Part shown: positions 1 through 4,010 of the stretch, in pieces
Layout of the letters: every line of letters starts with the position of its first letter
How positions within the stretch are numbered: the stretch's first letter is position 1
Assembly: GCA_016283945.1 (NCBI GenBank)
Contig: JAEENW010000032.1
Coordinates: forward strand, 1-5,082
Origin: Bacillota bacterium
GTDB taxonomy: Bacteria > Bacillota > Clostridia > Peptostreptococcales > Anaerovoracaceae
Length of the DNA stretch: 5,082 nt
Direction: 5' to 3'
The notes under the pieces: generated by a model
What the model was told of the DNA's origin: nothing
Databases searched by the model: none
Seen by the model: the letters and a program-made list of their open reading frames with translations, nothing else
Position numbers and translations under genes: made by a program

Positions 1-161
1 CAGTCGGCGGCGGCAGGAACGACGTCACCATGCTCGCCGCCGCCGGGATAGGGGTCGCGATGGAGAACGCCTGCGCCGAAGCGAAGGCCGCCGCGGACAT
101 GGTCACCGCGTCCTGCGACGAGGACGGAGTCGCGAAGGCGCTCGGGGAGCTGCTGAACTGA
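1..161 (+). CDS. Cof-type HAD-superfamily phosphatase, C-terminal end (partial)
   Basis: This is the last 52 residues of a protein whose start lies outside the window; the reading frame begins at base 3 and stops with TGA at 159-161. The segment reads VGGGRNDVTMLAAAGIGVAM, then ENA, which fits motif IV and the following helix and strand of Cof-type (class IIB) HAD hydrolases (usual form GDGxNDxxML..AGxGVAMxNA). These are Mg-dependent cytoplasmic phosphatases, typically acting on sugar phosphates or nucleotide-like compounds; the substrate cannot be told from this piece. The oddity is that the first aspartate of the GDxxND motif is glycine (GGGRND), while the N-D pair is kept. The tail (AADMVTASCDEDGVAKAL) matches the usual C-terminal pattern. 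The next gene starts 82 bp downstream. Family assignment is fairly sure; whether it is active is open. Confidence 0.85.
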   Translation, partial: VGGGRNDVTMLAAAGIGVAMENACAEAKAAADMVTASCDEDGVAKALGELLN

Positions 162-168
162 CGGGTGG

Positions 169-188
169 ACATGCCTGCAAAGGCATGT
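169..188 (+). other. Hairpin with GCAA loop after the HAD gene
   Basis: A perfect 8-bp inverted repeat, ACATGCCT (169-176) and AGGCATGT (181-188), encloses GCAA, a GNRA-type tetraloop. It begins 7 bp after the HAD stop codon. No T-run follows (the next bases are TCCCGG), so it is not a standard intrinsic terminator. It could protect the 3' end of the HAD mRNA or weaken read-through into the ABM gene. The structure is seen in the sequence; the role is inferred. Confidence 0.5.
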
Positions 189-243
189 TCCCGGAAAAAC
201 TGTCACAATCACGCTGAGTCGATCAAATACAGGAGGTAAGATC

Positions 244-528
244 ATGATAGTTCTGAATGTATCCTACAAGTGCAGGCTCGGGATGGCGAAGGCCTTCCTC
301 GAAAGGCTCGAGTCCGAGGGCATAGGCGCCGCGAGCCGCGCGGACGCCGGCAACATCAAGTACGACTACTATCTGCCCGCCGACGGCAGCGACGAGCTCC
401 TGCTCGTGGAGAAGTGGGAGAGCGCCGAGCTGCTCGCCCTTCACGCAAAGCAGCCGCACCTGGCGAAGATCGCGGAGTTCAAGTCCGAGTATGTGCTCGA
501 CACGGCTCTGGACAGGTTCGAGGTATAG
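244..528 (+). CDS. Antibiotic biosynthesis monooxygenase (ABM) domain protein
   Basis: This 94-residue protein fits a single ABM / YgiN-like ferredoxin-fold domain, whose usual length is about 90-105 residues. Family-type features in order are a beta strand at the start (MIVLNVSY), a helix at about 13-25, GNIKYDYY at 36-43, LVEKWES at 54-60 and a following helix with H67 and H72. Proteins of this fold are small dimeric cytoplasmic enzymes. Some are quinol or polyketide monooxygenases that need no cofactor, others are heme-degrading or have no known activity, so the substrate cannot be named. The start is set by AGGAGGT at 231-237, 6 bases before ATG. No clear promoter is seen in the 82-bp gap upstream, so it may be read together with the HAD gene. 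No terminator follows; the next promoter region begins right after the stop codon. Confidence 0.85.
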   Translation: MIVLNVSYKCRLGMAKAFLERLESEGIGAASRADAGNIKYDYYLPADGSDELLLVEKWESAELLALHAKQPHLAKIAEFKSEYVLDTALDRFEV

Positions 529-577
529 ACTGTAAAGAACTGTAAAACAAAGCTTGAAACTGTAAATCTTTTACAGT
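529..577 (+). promoter_or_regulatory. Operator array: helically phased TGTAAA half-sites and a perfect dyad
   Basis: ACTGTAAA occurs at 529-536, 539-546 and 559-566. The third copy pairs with TTTACAGT at 570-577 to form a perfect 8-bp dyad with a 3-bp centre (TCT). The TGTAAA cores start at 531, 541 and 561, so they are spaced 10 and 20 bp apart and would lie on the same face of the helix. The dyad exactly fills the spacer of the promoter at 554-582, the classic position for a repressor. The half-site equals that of the enterobacterial TyrR box (TGTAAA-N6-TTTACA), but the centre here is 3 bp, so I do not assign TyrR. The regulator is unknown. Confidence 0.7.
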
Positions 578-582
578 ATAAT
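554..582 (+). promoter_or_regulatory. Strong sigma-70-type promoter
   Basis: The -35 box TTGAAA (554-559) and perfect -10 box TATAAT (577-582) are 17 bp apart. Transcription should start near 588-590, at the foot of the first leader hairpin. The promoter reads into the leader and terminator at 588-694 and then into the nucleoside hydrolase gene. A repressor dyad covers its spacer. Confidence 0.85.
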
Positions 583-669
583 CGTATCCGGGAGGCGCCT
601 TCCGGAATCTGACGAAAGAAAGCCCGCTGCCAGATGGGCGCTCCTGTCAGTGCGTATCCGCGAGGCCCC
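583..669 (+). repeat. Imperfect 17-bp direct repeat flanking the leader
   Basis: CGTATCCGGGAGGCGCC (583-599) recurs as CGTATCCGCGAGGCCCC (653-669), with 15 of 17 bases identical and a 53-bp gap. The first copy forms the 5' arm of leader hairpin 1. The second contains the 5' arm of the terminator hairpin, so the repeat links the leader's opening structure to its terminator. Confidence 0.6.
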
Positions 670-690
670 GTCACCGGAACGGGGCCCGCG
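588..690 (+). ncRNA. Structured leader RNA or small RNA ahead of the nucleoside hydrolase
   Basis: About 100 nt lie between the predicted transcription start and the terminator. Hairpin 1 pairs CCGGGAG (588-594) with CTTCCGG (599-605) around GCGC. A second, compound element pairs CTGAC (609-613) with GTCAG (646-650) and encloses GCCC (622-625) with GGGC (636-639). GGGC plus CTC (636-639, 641-643, with G640 bulged) can instead pair with GAGGCCC (662-668), which is part of the terminator's 5' arm, so it is a possible antiterminator. I compared it by eye with the common riboswitch classes (purine, ZTP, THF, glycine, SAM, guanidine, preQ1, NAD) and found no match. It could be an attenuating leader or a free-standing small RNA. 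No leader peptide with a good ribosome site is seen. Confidence 0.5.
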
Positions 691-694
691 TTTT
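659..694 (+). terminator. Intrinsic terminator inside the leader
   Basis: CGCG (659-662), a bulged A, then GGCCCCGT (664-671) pair with ACGGGGCC (679-686) and CGCG (687-690) around the loop CACCGGA. This gives 12 base pairs, followed directly by TTTTATT (691-697). It lies about 100 nt after the promoter and 71 bp before the nucleoside hydrolase start, so it must be bypassed for that gene to be expressed from this promoter. Confidence 0.85.
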
Positions 695-704
695 ATTATG
701 CGCA

Positions 705-722
705 GGCTCCGCAGAAGGAGCC
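705..722 (+). other. Small hairpin between the terminator and the nucleoside hydrolase
   Basis: GGCTCC (705-710) and GGAGCC (717-722) form a perfect 6-bp stem with loop GCAGAA. It is too far from the ribosome site (AAAGGA, 752-757) to hide it directly and has no T-run. Role unknown. Confidence 0.35.
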
Positions 723-764
723 GGCGGAGACCTGAGAAGGACCCCGCTGAGAAAGGACTTTCAC

Positions 765-1763
765 ATGGAAGATATCAGAAGGAGAAAGCTCATAATGGAC
801 GTAGACACAGGCTCGGACGACGCGATAGCTCTGCTGCTGGCGATGCTCTCGGGACGCTTCGAGCTGCTCGGGATCACGGTCTGCCGCGGAAACTCGGACG
901 TCGAGACCTGCACCCGCAACACCCTGCAGGTCGTTGACATGCTCGGCCTGGACATCCCGGTGTATCAGGGCTGCCCCGATCCCATGGTTAGGGAGCTCAG
1001 CCGCGGCCGCGTGATGAACAACGCGCTCAACCGCACCTCGATAGTAAAGGACGGGAAGGAATACAAGGTCCATCCGTACACTCTTCCGATACCGCCGGCG
1101 CGCAGCGAAAAGCAGGACAGGCACGCCTGCAGCTTCATAGTCGAGACCCTGAAGAGCTCCAAGGAGAAGATCACCCTCATCCCGACGGGGCCGCTCACGA
1201 ACATAGGCATGGCCCTGCGCATGGATCCCTCGATCGTCAAAAACATCGAGGAGATCGTGCTGATGGGCGGCGCAGTGGGCACGGGCAACGCCAGCGCCTG
1301 CGCCGAGGCGAACTTCTTCCACGACCCCGAGGCAGCAAAGATAGTGCTCGGCAGCGGCGCGAAGGTCCGCATAGTCCCGCTCAACGCGACGCGCTCCGCG
1401 GGGCTCTACCGCGAGGACGCGGCGAAGCTCATTGCCCTCGGTACCATGGCGGGAAAGCTCGCGGGCGACCTGATCAACATGCGCACGGACGCGAGCGACG
1501 TCATGGGGACGCGCGGCGGAGACGGCGAGCCCATACACGACGCCCTGGCTGTGGCCTGGGTGCTGGACGAGTCCGTGATCACCGAGAGCCGCGAGGAGCA
1601 CTGCGACGTCGACTTCAGCGGCGGTGCCTGCGACGGCCAGCTCGTAATAGACAGCCGCAGGGGCTACGAGCACGAGCCCAACGCCCGCGTCGCCTATAAG
1701 GGCGACAGGAAGCGCTTCATGGAGATAATGCTCGATGCCTTCGCGAAGGGGCCGAAGTGCTAG
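765..1763 (+). CDS. Inosine/uridine-preferring nucleoside hydrolase family (IunH/Rih-like)
   Basis: This 332-residue protein has the usual length of the family. It splits the N-glycosidic bond of nucleosides into base and ribose in purine or pyrimidine salvage, in the cytoplasm. The N-terminal calcium-binding Asp cluster is present as DVDTGSDDA (D12, D14, D18, D19; the common form is DxDPGxDDA, with Thr here in place of Pro). PTGPLTNIGMAL at 140-151 contains T141, the likely calcium ligand matching Crithidia Thr126. MGGA is at 167-170, and E181-x-N183 followed by DPEAA (187-191) forms the ribose-binding site. H258-D259 in PIHDALAVAW is the conserved His-Asp pair near the C-terminus. The full catalytic set looks intact; base preference cannot be read off. 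ATG is preceded by AAAGGA at 752-757 with 7 bases between. Expression is likely controlled by the operator and attenuator upstream. No terminator follows. Confidence 0.96.
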   Translation: MEDIRRRKLIMDVDTGSDDAIALLLAMLSGRFELLGITVCRGNSDVETCTRNTLQVVDMLGLDIPVYQGCPDPMVRELSRGRVMNNALNRTSIVKDGKEYKVHPYTLPIPPARSEKQDRHACSFIVETLKSSKEKITLIPTGPLTNIGMALRMDPSIVKNIEEIVLMGGAVGTGNASACAEANFFHDPEAAKIVLGSGAKVRIVPLNATRSAGLYREDAAKLIALGTMAGKLAGDLINMRTDASDVMGTRGGDGEPIHDALAVAWVLDESVITESREEHCDVDFSGGACDGQLVIDSRRGYEHEPNARVAYKGDRKRFMEIMLDAFAKGPKC

Positions 1764-1790
1764 GAGGCGGCACAGCAGCGGCGGGGCAGG

Positions 1791-1814
1791 CGCCCGGCGC
1801 TTAAGGCGCGGGCG
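1791..1814 (+). other. GC-rich hairpin between nucleoside hydrolase and nuclease-like gene
   Basis: CGCCCG (1791-1796), a bulged G, then CGC (1798-1800) pair with GCG (1806-1808) and CGGGCG (1809-1814) around TTAAG. That is 9 bp with one bulge. No T-run follows, so read-through into the gene at 1852 is expected. It may set a processing or stability boundary between two cistrons. Confidence 0.45.
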
Positions 1815-1851
1815 GATGGCAGGCAGCGCGGCGCGCGTGCGGGAGAAGGAC

Positions 1852-2859
1852 ATGAACTATCGCAGCGGAAAGCATTTCTCGTCGGTCCGGGAGTTCTACG
1901 AGGCGACGAGGCCGGAAAACATAGACGCCCTGTGCAGGACTCTGCACGAGGCGACAGACCCCAAGGGAGCGGAGAAGGGCATATATCCCGAGAGCGGAGG
2001 AGAGTGGGTCTCGTGGAAGAGGTCGCTTCCAGACTTCGCGGAGCTGCTCTGCGAGCAGTCCGCCTACGGCGAGAGGACCGCGGAGGAGGGCAGGCGGCTC
2101 GAAAAGGCGCTCGGCTCCGAGATAGAGCTCCTGAGGAGCCTCATGGACAGCGCGGAGCTCAAGGCTCTGAGGAGCGGCGCCGCCTTCGCGGGGATAGCTG
2201 GGGGCAATGGCCTCGAGTCCGTCACAAAGGCGGTCAACAAGGCCTCGGTCAGCTCCCTGAGCTCGCTCGAGTCGAGCTTTGAGATGCTCGGCGGCAGAGG
2301 GCTTCCCGCGCTAATAAGCTCCCTGGAGGAGCAGAGGGACGCGATAGCCCGGATGAGCGAGGCTCTCGAGAACGAGAACCGCATCGACGTCATACCCCCG
2401 GCCGAGGTCGATCTCGAGTACGAACTCCCTTCCCCGGACGGGGGCCTCAGGAAGACTAAGAGGATAGACGTGCTGCTGAGCCGGCCCGAGAAGAACCGAT
2501 TCGCGATAATCGAGCTCAAGCAGTGGACCGAGGACAGGATCAACGTCAATGTCTTCGAGGGCGAGGACGGGCAGCCGGACTGCCTCGTCAGCGCGGGCAG
2601 CGGCATAAGGACTCAGCCTCATCCGGCGGTCAAGGTCCGCGACGTCTACAAGCCGCTGCTTCAGGCGCAGAGGGGCGCGGACGCGCTCATACGCTGCTTC
2701 GTCTACCTGCACGACCAGATGTACGGGGACAGCGAGCTCTTCAAGGTCAGGTACAGAGGAATAGACATCTGCGATCACGTCCCGGAGACGGTCAACATAC
2801 TCTACACCAGGCTCTGGTACAGAAAGCTCATACTCGCGATATGCAGGACTCTGTCCTGA
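1852..2859 (+). CDS. PD-(D/E)XK nuclease-like protein, related to the N-terminal domain of DUF2075-type helicases
   Basis: This 335-residue protein carries the signature VDLEYELP (186-193), KRIDVLLS (203-210) and IIELKQW (219-225). This gives E189, D206 and E221-x-K223, the acidic-acidic-ExK layout of PD-(D/E)XK nucleases. The ELKQW form, the later HP (257-258), YKPLLQAQ (266-273) and CFVYLHD (282-288) resemble the nuclease-like region placed before DUF2075 helicase domains, from memory of that family. No Walker A or B motif follows; the protein ends at residue 335. Between SWKRSLPDF (54-62) and VDLEY lies an extra stretch of about 120 residues, helical and rich in Glu, Leu and Ser, with heptad-like parts at 79-108 and 154-175. 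The start is chosen at 1852 because GGGAG at 1841-1845 lies 6 bases upstream; an in-frame ATG at 1816 has no such site. ATA encodes 15 of 19 isoleucines. Role in DNA or RNA cleavage is inferred; cellular function unknown. Confidence 0.75.
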   Translation: MNYRSGKHFSSVREFYEATRPENIDALCRTLHEATDPKGAEKGIYPESGGEWVSWKRSLPDFAELLCEQSAYGERTAEEGRRLEKALGSEIELLRSLMDSAELKALRSGAAFAGIAGGNGLESVTKAVNKASVSSLSSLESSFEMLGGRGLPALISSLEEQRDAIARMSEALENENRIDVIPPAEVDLEYELPSPDGGLRKTKRIDVLLSRPEKNRFAIIELKQWTEDRINVNVFEGEDGQPDCLVSAGSGIRTQPHPAVKVRDVYKPLLQAQRGADALIRCFVYLHDQMYGDSELFKVRYRGIDICDHVPETVNILYTRLWYRKLILAICRTLS

Positions 2860-2899
2860 CGAAGGCCGGCGGGACGCACTGCGCCTGCGGATGATCAGC

Positions 2900-2928
2900 G
2901 GCGCGGAGGCTTCGCCTTCGGGAGCGCC
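2900..2928 (+). other. Imperfect hairpin before the unknown 254-aa gene
   Basis: GGCGC (2900-2904) pairs with GCGCC (2924-2928), and inside them AGGC (2907-2910) pairs with GCCT (2914-2917) around TTC. Unpaired bases lie between the two stems. No T-run follows. A 9-bp direct repeat GCGCCTGCG (2881-2889 and 2924-2932) overlaps it. It looks like an intercistronic structure rather than a terminator. Confidence 0.35.
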
Positions 2929-2955
2929 TGCGCTACAACGAAGCGGAGACCATAT

Positions 2956-3720
2956 ATGCGAAGCGAACAGGAGCTCAGAGGAGCGGCGGAATTCAGGGAA
3001 GGGATACACGCGGAGGCTCTGGCCAGGGTCAGGGCTGTGCTTCCCGGCGCGGACCGCGTCATAGACCGCTATGCGGCGGACGAATACTTCCAGAAGCTCT
3101 GGGACTATCCCGGGCAGTGGTACAACGTCGCAGGGGTGCCGCCCGGGGCAGGAAGCCGGAAGGAACTCGTCGCGTCCATAGTGCGGGACACTCTGGAATA
3201 CTTCCGGCGGGAAGGCAGAGCCTTCACGGCGGACGAGTTCTTCCGGATCATATCCGAGTATCCGGACCTCGCCTGCGATTACTGCGTCATCAGCGCGCAG
3301 GACAGCCTCGCTGCTGAGCCCGGCGTCTTTCCTTACCGCGGGGCGGATTCCCACCTCGCCGCGCTGGAACGCGCCGCGCGAGCTCTCTTCGGGGACGGGG
3401 CCTGCGACCTGAAGCTCGCGAGGAGAAGAAAGCTCAGCGGCAGGGCGCTCTTCGCGCCGGCAGGCTCTGACGAATGGGTGAATTACAGGAGGGCGTTTCT
3501 CAGCGCCGCGCGCGGGGGCTCATATACCGACGCGGACTTCGAGCGGGTCAATGCGGTCCTTTTCCCCTGCGGGGAGGAGGGGCTCGAGGTCTACAGGTGG
3601 ACTGCCGGCTGGGCGGATTACTTCGGGGAGGAGGACGGATCCCGCGGAGGGCTCTGCCTCACGGTCTACGACGGGGCGGTGGAACGCTTCGTCGTGATAA
3701 TGTCGCCTGCGGGAAAGTGA
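2956..3720 (+). CDS. Uncharacterised 254-aa protein
   Basis: I do not recognise this family. The protein is predicted soluble, with no signal peptide and no membrane segment. Its N-terminal half is mostly helical and rich in acidic and aromatic residues (DEYFQKLWDYP at 42-52, then EYFRREGRAFTADEFFRIISEYPD from 81). A middle part has CDYC at 107-110 and a basic run, LARRRKL, at 154-160. The C-terminal part turns to beta-like strands with many aromatics (VYRWTAGWADYF at 212-223, LCLTVYDG at 233-240, FVVIMS at 245-250). Four cysteines (107, 110, 150, 205) include one C-x-x-C, but there is no clear zinc motif. ATG at 2956 has GCGGAG at 2944-2949, 6 bases upstream. It follows the nuclease-like gene by 96 bp without a terminator, so co-transcription is plausible. 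It ends at a small hairpin. It is a real gene by codon use and ribosome site; function unknown. Confidence 0.8.
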   Translation: MRSEQELRGAAEFREGIHAEALARVRAVLPGADRVIDRYAADEYFQKLWDYPGQWYNVAGVPPGAGSRKELVASIVRDTLEYFRREGRAFTADEFFRIISEYPDLACDYCVISAQDSLAAEPGVFPYRGADSHLAALERAARALFGDGACDLKLARRRKLSGRALFAPAGSDEWVNYRRAFLSAARGGSYTDADFERVNAVLFPCGEEGLEVYRWTAGWADYFGEEDGSRGGLCLTVYDGAVERFVVIMSPAGK

Positions 3721-3737
3721 GGCATCCCGGTGATGCC
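3721..3737 (+). other. Hairpin immediately after the 254-aa gene
   Basis: GGCATC (3721-3726) and GATGCC (3732-3737) form a perfect 6-bp stem with loop CCGGT, beginning directly after the TGA. No T-run follows; the next bases are GC-rich (CGCGCGGG) and can form further structure up to about 3775. It may mark the 3' end of the upstream transcript, but it is not a convincing intrinsic terminator. Confidence 0.4.
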
Positions 3738-3797
3738 CGCGCGGGTCGGCTTTGCAGGCCGCGCCCGGCGCCGCACCCCGTCAAAAAGCTCCGCCTG

Positions 3798-3839
3798 TAC
3801 ATATTCATGTATTGACAGCCGGTGTTACATTAATGTAAC
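3798..3839 (+). promoter_or_regulatory. Two TACAT/ATGTA dyads, probable operators
   Basis: TACAT (3798-3802), 4 bp, then ATGTA (3807-3811) form the first dyad. GTTACATTAATGTAAC (3824-3839) is a perfect 16-bp palindrome carrying the same half-sites with a 2-bp centre. Their centres are 27 bp apart and they flank the TTGACA box at 3812-3817. This placement suits a repressor that binds both sides of a -35 box. TACA/TGTA half-sites recall BlaI/MecI/CopY-type operators, but the spacing differs, so the regulator is not named. Confidence 0.6.
3812..3839 (+). promoter_or_regulatory. Probable promoter for the ClpX-like gene
   Basis: A perfect -35 box TTGACA (3812-3817) is followed after 16 bp by TGTAAC (3834-3839), a -10 match at 4 of 6 positions. 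The -10 lies inside the 16-bp palindrome, so a bound protein would block it. The -10 is weak, and the start site could instead come from the downstream candidate at 3840-3874. Confidence 0.5.
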
Positions 3840-3874
3840 TTGACTTTAGCGCTCCGCGGGAGCATTTATATTAT
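3840..3874 (+). promoter_or_regulatory. Second promoter candidate with an internal dyad
   Basis: TTGACT (3840-3845) is followed by the dyad GCTCC-GCG-GGAGC (3851-3863) and then the AT-rich TATATTAT (3867-3874). The spacing to TATATT is 21 bp, longer than the usual 17. A long spacer holding a dyad is typical of promoters activated by MerR-family regulators (usually 19-20 bp), but the fit is not exact. Alternatively the dyad is an RNA hairpin in a transcript from 3812. Confidence 0.3.
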
Positions 3875-3911
3875 AGGTCTTATCATTTGTTAGTTTTTTT
3901 CGGAGGAGAAT

Positions 3912-3947
3912 GGTACGGCCTTTTTGCATGTTCAGTCAGGCCGTGCC
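3912..3947 (+). promoter_or_regulatory. Antiterminator hairpin of the ClpX-like leader
   Basis: GGTACGGCC (3912-3920) pairs with GGCCGTGCC (3939-3947) over 9 bp, including one U-G pair; T3921-A3938 extends it. Its 3' arm is the same sequence used as the 5' arm of the terminator at 3939-3969, so the two structures exclude each other. A strong ribosome site GGAGGAG (3902-3908) and an ATG at 3910 lie at its base, so a bound ribosome or protein could control whether it forms. Confidence 0.6.
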
Positions 3948-3969
3948 CTTCCAGGGGGCGCGGCCTTTT
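3939..3969 (+). terminator. Intrinsic terminator (attenuator) before the ClpX-like gene
   Basis: GGCCGTGCCC (3939-3948) pairs with GGGCGCGGCC (3956-3965); two more U-G pairs (3949-3950 with 3954-3955) close on the loop CCA. The stem has 10-12 bp, including U-G pairs, and is followed directly by TTTT (3966-3969). The T-run is short, so it may act as a pause or partial terminator. It lies 41 bp before the start codon at 4011. Confidence 0.6.
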
Positions 3970-3976
3970 CCGCGCC
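3957..3976 (+). promoter_or_regulatory. Competing hairpin that captures the terminator's 3' arm
   Basis: GGCGCGG (3957-3963) pairs perfectly with CCGCGCC (3970-3976) around CCTTTT. This uses the terminator's 3' arm and puts the T-run into the loop, so it would also block termination. With the hairpin at 3912-3947 it makes a three-way switch. It ends 20 bp before the ribosome site AAGGAG (3997-4002). Confidence 0.45.
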
Positions 3977-4010
3977 TCAGCTCCGGATCAGTGACAAAGG
4001 AGAAGACTGA

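Noticed and set aside
529..577. TyrR box
   Set aside because: Half-sites match TGTAAA/TTTACA, but the centre is 3 bp instead of 6, TyrR is known from gammaproteobacteria, and the neighbouring genes are not aromatic amino acid genes.
588..660. tRNA gene in the leader
   Set aside because: No cloverleaf with a T-loop (GGTTCGAATCC-like) or a 7-bp acceptor stem can be drawn.
634..735. 33-codon open frame crossing the leader terminator, as a possible leader peptide
   Set aside because: It has no Shine-Dalgarno sequence before its ATG, runs straight through the terminator hairpin and shows no run of regulatory codons.
1735..1851. Upstream extension of the nuclease-like gene to an ATG at 1735 (or 1816)
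   Set aside because: The extension overlaps the nucleoside hydrolase end, translates to an Arg/Ala/Gly-rich stretch and has no ribosome site, while ATG 1852 has GGGAG 6 bases upstream.
696..1853. Long open frame (385 codons) on the - strand
   Set aside because: It lies opposite the well-supported nucleoside hydrolase; GC-rich genes commonly leave open antisense frames, and its translation is a low-complexity run of Ala, Arg, Val and His with no motif.
3864..3900. Intrinsic terminator ending in the seven-T run at 3894-3900
   Set aside because: The nearest hairpin (3851-3863) is 30 bases upstream of the T-run, so the two do not form a terminator unit.
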